From positions 5,658,997 through 5,722,996 of the forward strand of contig JBCNJP010000019.1 of assembly GCA_039602395.1 (NCBI GenBank): a DNA stretch of 64,000 bases, read 5' to 3'. Shown piece by piece: positions 1 to 13,220 of the stretch. Position 1 is the first letter of the stretch. Each line of letters begins with the position of its first letter. Below the pieces are notes generated by a model that did no database searches, was not told where the DNA came from, and worked only from the letters and a program-made list of their open reading frames with translations. The stretch is from Deinandra increscens subsp. villosa. Taxonomy: Eukaryota; Streptophyta; Magnoliopsida; Asterales; Asteraceae. Both the position numbers and the translations under genes were made by a program.

Positions 1-1783
1 GTTATAGATATTGGGTAGGGATATTCAACATATTGAACTTTGAATATTCGAATTATTCGAATTTTAGTTTTTTAAAACATGGATTCGCATTCGAAATAGG
101 CATCCGATTCGAAATTTCTTTTCGAATCCGAATCGAATTCTAAAAAGTCAAAATATTTTTTAAACATCCCTAAAAAAACATAAGATTTGTATTTTATTAT
201 ACATCTCAACAATAAAACAATTAGAACATATAATACAATTAAGTCATTTGAAAAAATACTGATGATCATGGAATCCACATAATACCAAAATTTGGGGGCG
301 GGAATTAGAGAATGAGTGTTGTAAAATTATAATGTAAACGGCTAAAATTTTAAAGATTTTAAATAGGTGAAGATGAGAAGTTGTCCGTAAAAATTAATTT
401 AATATTTTCATATAAATATTTATAGTTGTTTATGTATAAAATAAATGTAATATATATATATATATATATATTAATATATATAATTTGATTTGAAATCCAA
501 ATTCGATATCAGATATCGAATCGAATTTGAATGTGGAATTTTGAGCCTGTGATTTTCGAATCGAATCAAATCAAATTTTGAATTTTTTGAATCATCTTCG
601 AATACTGAACACCCCTGATTTTTCATGACTATATAATGAACATATAAGTTCATTTGCATTCATTATATTTAGAGAGGAAAGCATTAGTTTTATTTCTAAT
701 CACTCGAAACAAATAAATATGAGTATTCCTTTCTTCAAGGAAATTAGAGAGGAGCACTCTTTAATTTTTCCATTACCATTAATCTTCATATTCATTCTTC
801 TAATTTCCTAAACACCATAAGACCTTGTGGTATCTTGGGTGGGTGTGCATATCTGGCAGTACAATATTGTTCTGGTTGTTGTACCTTGGGATATAAACGG
901 ATGCTCACATGGAGACCCGAAATCTGTGTTTATGAGCCCGTGTTTTGACACTATCCTCAAACAGCGTTAACCACTTTTGCGTAAAAATGCCATAGTGCGG
1001 TATCTTAGTGCGAATAGTATTAATGTAAACATGCTAGAGACTCAACGGGCGAACACACTAATTAGGGTCGTCTCAACCTATTTGGGGGCCCCGAGCAAAA
1101 AAATGGGGCCATTTTCCAAAAGTCACATAAGAAAACCCTCCTATTTTCATCAACATCTATGTTCTCGTTAGTTTGAGAGCAGAAGAAATTGGTGACAGAA
1201 AAATATGAGAACTGGATTTTACCCCTGGCTTTAAGTCTCCAATTGGTGAGAACTGGAAAGAGAATTGGATTTAACCGAACCACCAAATCTTGCTTCAAAA
1301 GGGTGTATTTAAGTCGTACATAGCATAACCGTACAACCAGAAGAAATTTTAGAAAAAGCCCACTTGATTTACACAGCAGCAAGTCAACAATCGATGAACA
1401 ACCCGAAGAAAAATCGGCGGCTTCAAGTAGAACAACCAGAAGAAAATCGACGAACATAGTTACATAACAGCAAGCCAGCAATCGTTGGACCATCGATACT
1501 GAATTTAAAGTTGTCGCTCGATTTCCCCATTGTGAACCGTTGGATCCTTGGAGGAAGCTTAATTCTCGTAGTTGATTGACTAATTGGTCGATTGGAAGAA
1601 GTGTAAGCTGATTTGGAATGATTATGATTGTAGGGATCTTGATTCTCACCCTAATTTAGGGACTAGAGAATGGTTGTTGATTGGAATTTTCATACCTTCG
1701 TTTTTTATATTTGAATAGCATATTTTTTGAAATTTTAGAAAGTCCACTTTATTTAGGGAGTAGCCAACCCAATACAGTTATTA
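1..1783. other. Intergenic AT-rich spacer, no gene recognised
   Basis: No supported gene. The first 650 bases are rich in short words such as gaatcgaattcga on both strands, which looks like decayed repeat DNA, and a (TA)n tract lies near 451-480. Around 1070-1110 a GGCCCC-rich stretch resembles the end of an old hAT-type element. A 195-codon open frame on the minus strand (1062-1649) has no recognisable domain. Confidence 0.6.
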
Positions 1784-2041
1784 GAGCATTCACAACTCAT
1801 TCTTTAAAATTGTGTGAGGGACTCCATAAAATTTGAGGTTTTGTTGTGAGTGGAGCAAAAATTCTGTTCATTTCCTAGTTTTTTTTAATATATTTTTTTA
1901 AAGTGGATGTGATTGAAATATAAAAAAAAGATGATGAGAAAGATATAAATAATATTATTTAATTAAAAAGAAAGAAAGAAAATATAGTGTTTATTTAATT
2001 AAATAATAGAGATAAGGGTAAGAAATAGGTTATGAATGCTC
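1784..2041. mobile_element. Tourist-like (PIF/Harbinger-type) MITE
   Basis: The left end GAGCATTCACAACTC and the reverse complement of the right end, GAGCATTCATAACCT, form a terminal inverted repeat of about 15 bp with a few mismatches. The element is about 258 bp, AT-rich and non-coding. The left flank is TTA and the right flank is TTG, compatible with a decayed 3-bp TTA duplication. TIRs starting GAGCATTC are common in plant Tourist-like MITEs; the family assignment is inference. Confidence 0.6.
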
Positions 2042-3312
2042 TTGATCACCAAATGCTTAAGCCCAATACGTAAAAAAAATATTGAAAACTGTGGGCTTAG
2101 ATTTTTTAGAGCCTCCAGCCCTCTCTTGACCTAAGAAGCCCATTGGGCCGGGCCGGACATTAAACAGTCGTTGAGTAACGTGTGAGAAAAATATCATTTG
2201 TTGTATACTTGTATAGACGAGTGGATAAGTATTTCTAATATAACATACCAACAAATTGATATGTTACATGTATAACCTTAGATGAATAAAAAAAATAGAT
2301 ACTAGTGATCTCTATATTATTAAATCGATCTCCAGTTATGATTCGGACCAAACTGTCACAACTGTTTTATTATTATTTAAAAAATATATTAAAATACAAC
2401 GGTGAGTCGGTGACTATACTTAAATTCAACAGGGAGTATTTCTTTTCTTTATTAATGAAAAGAATGAACACAAGATACGAGTCTCTCACATTTACCCATC
2501 TAGTTTTCAATTTTGTCAACACACCATGTTATATTATGTGACATGACCGGACCGAACTGACCCGAACCGACCAAATATTTTGATGACATCTTGTAAAAAA
2601 ATTGAATATTAGAAAAAACGATCTCATAGAAAGAAAAAAAATTCTGGCCCACAACTGCATATAAATACTATAGACTATAGTTATAAATGATTTGAACCAA
2701 ATCAACCAAGTCGATTTAGGGTGGTCCGCACTCGACTCGTTAGCAAACCAAGCCGAGGCAAACATGTTTATCTTAATAAGTTGAAATGTGAGCTCAACTC
2801 GACTTGTTAAAAACCAAGGGGGACCGTACTTGCTCGTCGAACCAACTAATTTATTTATTAACAATTTTAGTTTCTATATTTTTATTCATTTATATATCAT
2901 AAAACAAAAAAAAGTATTTTTACAATACTCATAATTAAATTATAATCCAGTATTTATTTATTTATTTTTTCAATATAAAGTGAATAGGTTTTTATTGAAA
3001 AATGCCATATAGCCTTTATACTCTTGTTTAAATTGAATGTATCTTTTATTTGATTTTTCATTAAAAATACCATAGGCTTTATTATTTCAATCTTTTTATT
3101 ATTTCATTAAAATTCACAACTATCAAGGTTTATTTTAGTTTTCGCCAGAGAGGTTTTGGTTACAACTTAAGTGACGTTAATCCGAGTTTTAAGATAAAAA
3201 GAAATCACGTCAAAGTTTTATTTAAAGTACCATCTTTTTTATTAATTTTATGATTTTTCAGGCCTTGAGTGCGCTTTTGTCTTACAATAACGATATTAGT
3301 ATTGAAATTTAA
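2042..3312. other. Intergenic spacer with degraded repeat remnants
   Basis: No gene seen. A stretch near 2690-2850, rich in ctcgact and aaccaag words, looks like a decayed TIR-element fragment. The remainder is AT-rich and featureless. Confidence 0.5.
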
Positions 3313-3392
3313 TCTATATCTATATCTATGTATACTATCTATCTATATCTATATCTATATCTATCTATCTATATCTATCTATATATATATAT
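3313..3392. repeat. TCTATA/TCTA microsatellite
   Basis: An imperfect run of tctata, tcta and tatata units occupies about 80 bp at the proposed 5' end of the Helitron. Confidence 0.8.
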
Positions 3393-3650
3393 AATAAAAA
3401 AAAAGTTTTTGGCATCACAATTTGCCATGTGGCACCACCACATTCATCCTCAACAATTTTTCCCGCCAATTCTCCTAATTATGGAAGTGATTTGTATTTC
3501 CAATTTTTTATATATTGCATTCCAAAAAATTTTAATAACCAATTATTTAATTACTAAAGATATAAAAATACATAATTGTCATATATTATGATGGTATTTA
3601 TAGTTTTTTTTTAAAAGTCACCCGTGTAACACACGGGGATAAAAAACTAG
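3313..3650 (+). mobile_element. Small non-autonomous Helitron
   Basis: The 3' end shows the Helitron signature: a GC hairpin (cccgtgt, aac, acacggg) at about 3620-3637, then an A-rich stretch ending in CTAG at 3647-3650 and followed by T. The 5' end is placed at a TC (3313) preceded by A, giving an A|T insertion site, but it lies in a (TCTATA)n tract and is less certain. The element is about 338 bp with no coding capacity. A related 3' end lies at 4427. Confidence 0.7.
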
Positions 3651-4146
3651 TATATAATAAACAAAAAGTTTGGTCATACTTTAATTAGTAAATAAGGACA
3701 CTTTTTATCATCACAAAATTTTGAATTAAGTGAACATTTTAATAAATAATTATCAAAATACTAAATTTTCAGTTTAAACTTTTAATATGTAATTATCCAA
3801 TAAGTAATTATTCAGATACAAATTTTTATATTAAAGTTAGTAATTATCCAAATACTACATTTTAATATTAAGGTTAATATATTATTCAAGATAATATTTT
3901 TATTGTATATATATTATATTTTAATAATAATATATATATTGCATATACTTTAATACTTTAATGTAATGCTTATAATACTTTATTCATAATAATATTTTAG
4001 TTAAATATTATGCATGTAATATAAAATATTCTATTCTATTTTATTTATATATATTTTTTTATTTTAGTATTTAAATTCAAATTTACCAAGTATTTCATTT
4101 CAATATAATAAATAAAATCTTTATTTTTCGTGACTAGATTTCTTTA

Positions 4147-4330
4147 TTTTTTTTTTAACTACAAACATCCATTCATCGGGGGTCTCATAATAGAAAACGA
4201 TGTTACCCTAAACACGTTATGACCGCAGTGCGTACGAGTAACCAAGACCCTGTGTGTTGCACATCCATCCCAGAGGAAACCCACTGCCTAAATGTCCACT
4301 GTCGTAAAACATCTGACCCACCTATAATTA
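4147..4330 (-). mobile_element. SINE family A, 3' part (minus strand)
   Basis: Read on the minus strand this matches the 3' two thirds of the complete SINE at 50635-50911. It shares aggtgggtcagatgtttta, the segment tttcctctgggatggatgtg, and the tail leading into a poly-A (a plus-strand T-run at 4147-4156). The tRNA-like head with A and B boxes is missing. It lies just before a Helitron 3' end. Confidence 0.7.
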
Positions 4331-4334
4331 CTGC

Positions 4335-4427
4335 GAAATTTTTATATAGATATAAAAATACATAATTGTCATAGATTATGATTGTATTTTAAGTCAACCG
4401 TGTAACACACGAGGATAAAATAACTAG
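4335..4427 (+). mobile_element. Helitron 3' end, second copy
   Basis: About 90 bp match the last part of the 3313-3650 Helitron, including atacataattgtcat and the hairpin ccgtgt/acacg, and end in CTAG at 4424-4427 followed by T. The matching 5' end was not found, so this is a truncated or rearranged copy. Confidence 0.65.
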
Positions 4428-4830
4428 TAAATTAATATACATTAAGTTTAAAGTAAAAGAAAATTTAACTTTTATTCTAAAAAAAAAGTGAAAATGTTGG
4501 AGTCAAAAGGATAACTTGGCGTGTTAAATGGGACAAATATAGAGTATTTAAATAATAAATATTAATGCTTTTATTGTGTTTGCAAGATGCTTTCGGTAAC
4601 TTTAATAATAATAGTTAAATAATCTTCAGAAGATTTATACCCTCTTTTAAGGTTGGATCTATGTAAAATTAGATATGCTTCTTTAATAAGATATATATAT
4701 ATATTAATCTGCATCTTTTTTTTTCTTTAGAACAGCAGCAAAGCAAGCAGCAAATATTATTGAGATCTAGCTAGAAGCTAGATAAAAGTAATAATGTAAT
4801 ATAAGTACAGAAATAAGGGAAGAGGAGAAA

Positions 4831-5073
4831 CGACCTTGTGTTCCATAGGAAGAAATGCTCCGTTGAGGGATTGGTGACGGAGATCAAGAGCCTTAGTTAT
4901 TTTTGGATTAGTTGTAGAGAGAAAGGTTGAATTGTGTGACGTGGGAAGAATGGCATTCGTTTTTGTTTGTGTAATGTAACCTTGTGGGTGTGTGTTTTGG
5001 GGCCGGTTCTAGTCTCTTGCTAGCCGGTGTTTCCGTGTTTAATGAATTCGTCGTTCAAAAAAAAAAAAAAAGA
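4831..5073 (+). mobile_element. 5'-truncated LINE, C-terminal tail only
   Basis: Codons from 4835 encode the last 32 or so residues of a plant LINE ORF2 (…EIKSLSYFWISCREKG, stop). A 3'UTR follows, ending gtcgttc and then about 14 A. An 11-bp direct repeat AAGAGGAGAAA flanks it at 4820-4830 and 5074-5084 and is the target-site duplication. Extreme 5' truncation, poly-A and a TSD together show target-primed reverse transcription. The ending GTTC-A(n) resembles that of the LINE ending at 19042. Confidence 0.8.
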
Positions 5074-5084
5074 AAGAGGAGAAA

Positions 5085-6146
5085 GACAACTAAAAATACA
5101 AAGCATAAAGCATGATTACAAAATTGAGGCCAAAAAACATCAGGCAACTTAGCTATGTGTCTAATATATTTTAATCTAGTAATCCTATAATATATTTTAA
5201 TCTAGTATATTACTAGAGAAAAGTTACGAGAATCTTAATTATGACGTATTCCAAATTTCAGAAAAGCAAGAGAACTCAGTCCTAGATCACATGCTCATCC
5301 TACTAATTCAATTATATTAGCTACGGGATCTGCCGTTCAAAGAAAAATAATGTTACGGGATCTGCGATGAGAATAACAATCATATAATATTATTGATAAT
5401 AATAATTAAAATAAATAATAAATAAATAAGTAACAATAGCAACAATATAAAGTAGCCGATCACATTGCTCTTGATCTCAAATCCAAATATTCAGTGGCGT
5501 TTGATTACCGAAGTTCAGCTGGGTCGTCCGGGAGTTTGCGGTAGGGGTGGTGGTTGGGTACTTGGGTGGACCGTGGACGGCCAATGGCGGGTAGCGGTGG
5601 TGATTGATAAGGGTGACAAGCAGGCATGATTGACTCCAATTCTTTTTAGTTGTTTTTGTTACCAAAATGTATTACAAACTCAAATTCCTTTAATAGAATA
5701 AAATTCATTTAAATTTCAATTTCTTTTGACAAATTGAATTGCAAATCTAATTCCTTCGAATTTCAATTTGTAAGAATAATTGCATACCAAACGTAATCTC
5801 TAAATACTAATTTAACATATTATTAAACTGTAGGTATAACAAAGAATGTCATGCAATTCTTAGTTTTAAGTTACAGACAAGAAGAATGGAAACAAGAATC
5901 AATTACATTAGAAGAAAGAAAAAAAAAAAGTTTACTAAATGCATACAAATACAAAGTGCAAAAGAATGGTATGAACCAAATGAAGCTGACAAGATCTGAA
6001 ACATGTTAAAAACACCCTTATTTCCTCTCCTTTAGAGAAGATTCTTTAGGGAAAATAAATTCACAGCAAGTAAAAAATGAGATATTACAGTAATGGAAAC
6101 AAGTTAAACCTATTTAAACTTTGTACACACCATCCCCGGACCCACT
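5085..6146. other. Intergenic spacer downstream of the TRFL gene
   Basis: AT-rich and no gene seen. About 6000-6146 is likely the 3'UTR of the minus-strand TRFL gene. Confidence 0.5.
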
Positions 6147-8840
6147 TCAGCCTTCAAACCCCGAACAAACTGTAACGGGTCGTGGAGTTTGAACGGGTTC
6201 GGTCTGGTGCTTACCGTGTGGCTTAGAATGATTCTGAGACCAGAAGGAATGGGCAGCCAAGACTCGGTCCAGTAGATCTTGTGGTACTGGCTCCCCCCTT
6301 CTTTGCTGAGGGGAAATACTTGCTGTGTGAACCAATGTTTTCCATTTATCCTGTATATATATCAAAATTTTGAAAATTGGTGATCTATGCTAAACTTGAA
6401 ATGCAAAAGAAAAAGAAAAAAAAAGAATTTTGAGGGGCTTACCTTCAAATCCACATATGTTCTGTGGTTTGCATCATCAAATGCACGGATTTTAACGTCA
6501 CGCCATCTACAAAATTTTATAAGGACCAAAAGCATTCAAACTATTGCTTACTGATAGCATATTTTCATCCAAAAATATTGAAACTTGTGGGATTAACATA
6601 CCTTCCAGTTCCAAGTGTTTCTACTGCTTCCACAAGTGCTTCTACTTCAGAAACAGAAAATGGCCTTCTAGTTCTACGCTGTGAAAGTTCAGATTTTTTG
6701 CTCACTTTATGGTTCAGTGGAACTATTGCGAGCGCCTCAGGATTCAGTTGTCTGATTGGCACAATAGCTTTAGTATCCACCATTTCTTCTATTGATACTT
6801 GTTTACTTTCTTGACCATTCTCAATTTGGTTGTCCAGACAGGTTACTACAGGGGGGTCTACTGAAGGGTTCAAGTCACCCACATCTATAATGGGACTAGC
6901 TGGAGAACTGAAAATATATTAACAAAAAAAAAGTCAAATGCTAATAGTAATGAAAGTCAACTAATGGGTAGTATATATGTCAAAGGGGAATATTAATTAC
7001 CTGGGTAGTGGTTCATGATTGTCACATGGTGGCAGTAATGGAGGTTCTTTGTGAGATGCTTGGGAAAGATTAGGCTCTAATATAAATCCCAAAGTGTCAC
7101 TGTTTGATGAAATGCCTGTTTGTTGTAGTGTTGTGTTGTCATCTTTAATCTTCTTGCCTTGAAGAAGTACCCCTACGTGTAATTCACTTCCTAGAATTGC
7201 TGTTATAGCTTCCACAACCGTCCTCTATGGAAGAAGATTCCATCACAAGTCAGAATTGTGAACCAAAATTAACTAAATGATACTTGATCAACAAAAAACA
7301 GAATGCTTGTTTTAAAAGTGAAAGTGTACCTTCAAAGAACCTACTGTTGATGTCTCTGGCATCTCAATATATAGTTCTGGCACTTTAAAGGAATTTATGC
7401 TAAATTTCACTGAATGAAGAAACATCATTTATGTGAGATTTTTGTCAAATGAAAATGTGACCATGTATACATGAGAGATAGAGAGAGTAGTACCATGGCC
7501 ATCCTTAGATTGAAAGGAACTTTTATGGTCGATAACTGAAGATGTCACTGCTTTTGCTGTAAGACAATATATAACACAATTGGTTAATTAAATGTTTTAA
7601 TTCATGAGATGTTTTTACAGGAAAATTGGAGAAAATTAAGGACCTTTAGGAATATTAGATATACTTTCACTGCTTGTCTCCTGAAAATGATCGGCTTTTG
7701 AGTTATGATGAAACAACTTCCTTCTCTTGGAAGCAGTCTTTGTTTGACAACATTCTCTCATGTATATGTTTTTCCTGTTTTGGTCAAAGGCTTTGACTCC
7801 ACAACCTGAAAGGACCAATATAATGACCAAATAAGAATCACATAGGATGAAAAAAACATTGTTAAGACAGTTCTTCACTTACTGTTTGTATTAGAGGGTT
7901 CATAATCTTTCAGCTTTGGAGCTGATTTCCAGTGCTTAGTAGTAGTCAACATCTTCCTTATTCTTCTATAACCAGCACGTGACTGCAATCTAAATGCCCT
8001 CATTTTGGTGATATGCTGATTAAAACTAAAATAATTTTCGTCGTCATCTCTAATACCTATCTTTACATTTTTCCTATGCCTTAGAAAACAAGCACTAGGA
8101 GCAGGATCACTATAAAAGGGTAGATGTGCATTGTTACATGATTTATCTAACACATGATGATCACATGATTTGACTGCAGTCAAATCTTCACTTAGTTTTT
8201 TTACTGCATCTGTTTGTACTTTGGTTTCATTAGTATCCATGTTAGCATCACATAATTCCCCATCAATTCTATTATTGTCACTCGAGGCTTCCCTCTTCAC
8301 ATTAGCACCGACTTTCTTCAAGAAATCTGAAGTAGTAACTATAGAAACATGTTCTAAAGCAGAATCATTGTCGGACTGTGGCAGATCCTTCAATGAGGGT
8401 TCCAGTTTTAATTCTACATTAGAGGGTTCAGGAACAAACTCACTCTCACCACAGCATCCCTGATCAAGATAATCTAATGTTACAGGATCAATTTTGACTG
8501 AAAATGGATCCTGCTTAACATCTTCTTCAGCAAATGTAATCTGTTCTTTTCTATCTGGACCAGTGCTAGAAACAGAACTTCCACTCTCCTGCAATAACTG
8601 GCCAGCTACAGCTGCCAATAACTCAAAGGGGCAGGTTTCGCTTTCCGCTGATGATTTCTTATGTGAAATCCTCTAGAAAATGAAAATAATGTCAGTTAGA
8701 ATTTCTCATAAGTCGGTGGAATTTTTTTTACCAAGGAGACTCGATGATTTACTCACTCTTAAGGACCGGGGAGCCTTAGGTACCACAGTGGCAAGGAAAC
8801 CATCAAATCCTCCATTATATAGTCTCTTCTTTGACACCAT
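6147..8840 (-). CDS. TRFL: Telomere repeat-binding factor-like protein (TRFL/TRP1/TBP1 family), 658 aa
   Basis: Nine coding exons on the minus strand join without a frame break: 8840-8757, 8672-7883, 7805-7644, 7556-7494, 7409-7330, 7224-7001, 6907-6602, 6506-6443, 6350-6147. All introns are GT-AG. In order the protein shows the family's conserved N-terminus (MVSKKRLYNGGFDGF, then CPFELLAAVAGQLLQ), a basic RRIRKML region, a central ubiquitin-like domain (from VKFSINSFKVPELYIEMP to LLQGKKIKDDNTTLQQTGI), and a C-terminal MYB/telobox domain. The MYB part reads RRTRRPFSVSEVEALVEAVE, then GTGRWRDVKIRAFDDANHRT, then DLKDKWKTLVHTA. The family binds double-stranded TTTAGGG repeats in the nucleus. The start is the first ATG after a 5'UTR intron acceptor. 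Length and domain order match intact family members; I see no lesion. Confidence 0.93.
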
Positions 8841-10020
8841 CTCTTAGGCATACATGCCAAATTCTGTAGTTAGATAATAAAAGAATCAGAAGCTTTATAT
8901 ATCAGGTAATCTCTTGACTCTCTTTAATTTGTCGAATACTATTAGCAAACTGTGGCTTGAAAGTAAAAAGATTTCAAATCTTGAAAATATAGCTCAGGCA
9001 AAAGTAGATAATATCCATCCAGGACTTGTTTCACATTTGATACCAATTGGAGATGGAACCACAATAATAGCACTAACATGTAATGGGATGCATCCAGTGT
9101 TTATCAATCAAAAGATAAAAGCTTTAAGATACAAGGACTTAATCTTCTGAAAAGATTTGGTTATAAAACCAGATTTACATGCCAAGAAGACTATGATGCA
9201 GTAAATTTACAGATTAGGTATCTTCTTCAACCAGCAAAACTTTGCAAAAACCACCTACATCTGTACTACAATGATATTTGAGAGCAATAGTTGCATCATT
9301 CTTAATACGAGCACAGATCCTTAGGCACAAATCGCTGATCCAAACATTGATTCTCCTTCCTTTTTCATTCCAAATCGAATCAACATAAAATCGATTGATT
9401 CAGCATTTTAAGGGAAATAAGCAGATAATTGGCAATCCTTGATAGACCAGAGGCTCGATCCCATAGATTGGGAGGTAAGATTGAGGGACAAAAAATAATA
9501 AATATTCGGACAGATCTACAGAAAGCTGGCCTAAGTCCCCACATAGAAATCACCGCCCTCGTTAGTCAACCACTTTCAACCAAATTAACTAATATGGAAA
9601 ACAGGATGAAAAAGTTAAAGTACTCAAAAACATGCAATATCAAATTACTATTCGATAAACCTCATCCACAATAACAGAACCATAAACCTCATAATTAATT
9701 AGTTAATCAACATTTAATTTAACGAAATGTAAAATTAGATCTTAAATTCGATAATTAGGTAGGAAACAAATTACAACTCGAAATTTAGAATGTAACGTGA
9801 TTTGACGTAGAAATACAAGTTGTCAGAAATCCGATCCGATCTCTGCAATACGATTTCCAACGTTACGCAATCAAATCCAACAGTTGAGCTAAATTCCGCC
9901 GGAGATCGGACCAAATCACGGAGAAAAACACAAATTCACGCGAATCGGAATACAGAGATTCAATACAGAAACTTCACGAAACCAGAATCATGAAAATGAT
10001 AGATCCGTCGAGAAAATTAC

Positions 10021-10240
10021 CTGTGATGGATGGATGAAAACTGAAAAACCGATTGATCTTCTGGTTAATTCGATCCTATGTTACACGTAACTGTACAAGG
10101 AGCGTGAATTTGGAATCCGTATGAATGATAATCGGAATTGTAAGAGAAGAGAATGTGATAATTATAATTATGGAGGGAGAAGTTTAGATGAAGAACGGAA
10201 GAGAAAACAGAAACCACCAAGTGGTTTTGGAGGAAAACAA
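10021..10240 (-). other. Probable 5'UTR exon of the TRFL gene
   Basis: On the minus strand CATCACAG is followed by gtaatt at 10020-10015, a good donor. The matching acceptor (ctacag, about 8864-8870) lies just before the ATG at 8840. The resulting 5'UTR intron is about 1.15 kb. The exon's outer end is a guess, set about 30 bp downstream of a TATA motif at 10270-10280. Confidence 0.55.
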
Positions 10241-10267
10241 ATATAGAAATGGAAGGCTAAAACCCAT

Positions 10268-10280
10268 GGTTTATATATTT
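10268..10280 (-). promoter_or_regulatory. Candidate TATA box of the TRFL gene
   Basis: The minus strand reads aaatatataaacc here, about 30 bp before the proposed start of the 5'UTR exon. Position and sequence fit a TATA box, but there is no transcript evidence. Confidence 0.4.
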
Positions 10281-10289
10281 TCGGATGGA

Positions 10290-13220
10290 AGGGTAAAAGG
10301 GTAATTACGGATGAAAAAGCAGGTGACTATAAACCTCTCTAATCTCTTGGGGACGGTTTTTAGGACCACTTTAGCCTTACCAAGTTTGCGTGGATATGTG
10401 GATAGCTTTTGACACGTGTTCTGGTCTTACACGCCTTCACTCATTCAAGATTTACAATAATATAAAATTAATAAATAAACCATCAGGACTTCTTGGCATA
10501 GTAGTAACTCACAACTAAGAAATATTCGGGATTAAAAGATCATAAGTTTAATCTTTGAGTTCAATAGGTTTTATTATTCGGTTGTTCATCGGTCGTTTAT
10601 GGATGTAGTTTTTCTTTTTTTGATATGGGCTCAATAAATGTTGTTGGCTCGGGCTTCCGTAGAAAGTTTCATTTATCTAGTGGGCTCTCTATAGGGTCAG
10701 AGCTTTGTTTGTTGGTTATTCAAAAATATATATAATTAGTATATAGATTTTATTATTCGCATCGCGGAGATAACGCGGTCACACAAAATAATTGTATTGA
10801 TATATAGTCACGTACAGAAAACGAAATGATATTGTCAACGAGAATCGGATTTGTTGGATCATGAACGTCCATGGTTGGGGCCACGTGTTCCATAACATCA
10901 AATCTAAGTCGGAATTGGTTGTTTTGATCTCGTAACTCTGAAATGATATTGTCATCAACAACCTCATTTGTTGGATCATGTTATGTAATATGAATCATGC
11001 GTATATAATTTTGGCTATCTTTTCTAGAATAAACGCCCGGACCGATCGACTAATTATTGTCAATCGAGTCTTTACAACCGCAATAGAATAAGCCACTTTA
11101 CTACACAATACATGTTTGCAAAGGCAAATCTAGCACCAAAAATAACATATCCAACTCACACATGACACACCTCAAGCAACCCAAAGATTATAAAAAAGGA
11201 ATAATGCATAAGCAGTTAAGTATCAAAGTCATACAACTTGGGTCGTTGGCTCTAGGGGTAAGCAAAACCGATTTGTAACCGAAACCCAAACCATAATCTA
11301 AAAAAGTTAACCAAAATTAAACGGACCATTGTTTATGGTTAAAATTATATTCATAACCTAACCATCGTGTTATAAATTCGGTAACGGAAATGGATAAAAT
11401 CGGGGATTTAAATCAAAATGATAGGCTACGGGTCAATCGAGATACAGAAACACCACTCAAACGATCCGCAAGCCAATGTTCTATGTTTCAAAGGATACAG
11501 TCACACCACCCTTGAATAGAAAATCGGTTCTCTGATCACCACTCAACAAGCCGCTGCTAAGCTAGCATAGAAAAAGCAATTTAACTCACAAGATGAGATA
11601 AACAACTCAAAGTTTTTTTTTCTTCTAAATTCTCTGCCATTTCTTGAATGATCGAACAATACATAAAGGAAACTAAAAACAGTTATGTAAATAACTACCC
11701 ATGTTCTACTTAAAAAAAAAACTTGCAAATAAATAAATAAATAAATACTAATATGGCAGAGCTGTGCAACGTGGAGATGGACTTGGTCAGCCACTAAAAC
11801 GGATGAACCCACAACTGATGGATCGGGTCATGGAGGCCCACTCGTGTAACCCAATGGGTCTTGAAATCGGGTAGGCAGCTATCACATCGGTTACAGTTAT
11901 ATCATTGTTATCCTAAGCCTTTTGTGTACTATATAACTAGAGAGGTGATAACTTTAATCCTTGATGATGTATTGTGAAATGTATCATTGTTATCCAAGCC
12001 CTTTGTATTTGTATAGGGTTTTTATTGTACTTTTTATATTTTTGCATTCCTCCAAAGATAATTTGGTTGTTCGTTTATATTCATGAACCGTTCATTTTGT
12101 TTTTAACGAATTAACATAAATGAACACGAACATAAAAAAGTTTTTGCGACTAATTTTCCTATTTGTTTTTGCCTAAAGTTAATTAACCGAAAACGAAAAT
12201 GCTCATATTCGTATTTTTCTGTTAGTTGACAAGCCTACAAGTAATCCGCCTTTAATTTCCATCTGTGATGCTGTCAAAGCTCAATCCCAATTCTGCACTT
12301 AATAGCTTTAAGTGCATGTGCTTTTTGACCCTAATTTAATTTTATTCTTCTTCTCGCAGCCCATCACAATTCTCGACCCAAATGAATTCATTCGCTCTCC
12401 ATCCATTTGTTTAAAAGTTGGCCCATATTTCTGTTTGAATTAATAATCCATGTTAATCAGATTATAGTTTATATGATTGACTTTTTATGTAGCAATTAAA
12501 ATTCATTTGCGAAAAAAAAAAATCAAGGTTAGGCATGTTTAGCTTCTATATTCTACCGTTGTCAACCACAAAAACATGTGATAATAATATATTTTCTAAA
12601 CATATAAGATCATTTAGTAAATAATTAACACGAAATAGAATGTGTTTAAAGTGCATCGATCAAAAGGACATTTGAAAGTCTATAATTAGAAGAGATAGAA
12701 TGATACTACAACGGAGAGAAAAGTTATATAAAATACTTTTATGAAGGTTTAGGGGTATATTCTTATTAACGCTTCTTATTTTATTTTCAGTTAACAATTT
12801 AAAACTCAATTGTTCTTTAAATTGCAGGCTAGTAACGTTACTTTAGATAATTGATATTATTAAAGAGTATCGCAAAATGTTGAATTTACTAATATAAAAA
12901 GCTATTAATATTCACCATTTTTTGTACACCAATAACTCAATTATATCTTTATATAACGACCTAAAATACGGTTAAAGTAAATTTAACATCCTATTATTTT
13001 GATATAATTTACTATACATGTGTTTCCTTTGTATGGGTACTACAATGTTTTTAAACCTTTTAGATAGATATTTATTTAATTTGTCTAACATTTTATCAAC
13101 GTTATGTTCTATTTTCTTAACATATATATAAAAACGAAAAAGAAACAATTAATTTGCAAAATCAAAATCTGTTGCATAGGACAGATATATATAGTGGCTA
13201 AATGAATAAGAGAACAAGAT
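10290..13220. other. Intergenic spacer with hAT-end fragments and an internal repeat
   Basis: No gene recognised. At 10803-10845 and 10937-10980 a segment of about 40 bp is repeated directly (aaatgatattgtca…tttgttggatcatg). At 11255 TAGGGGTAAGCAAAACCG, and at 12070-12235 words like aacgaacataaa ending gttgacaagccta, look like ends of non-autonomous hAT elements with no clear partners. Confidence 0.5.

Noticed and set aside
1062..1649. 195-codon open frame on the minus strand
   Set aside because: No domain, start context or splice logic; composition looks like decayed repeat.
11543..11812. 89-codon minus frame
   Set aside because: No homology that I recognise and interrupted by low-complexity sequence.
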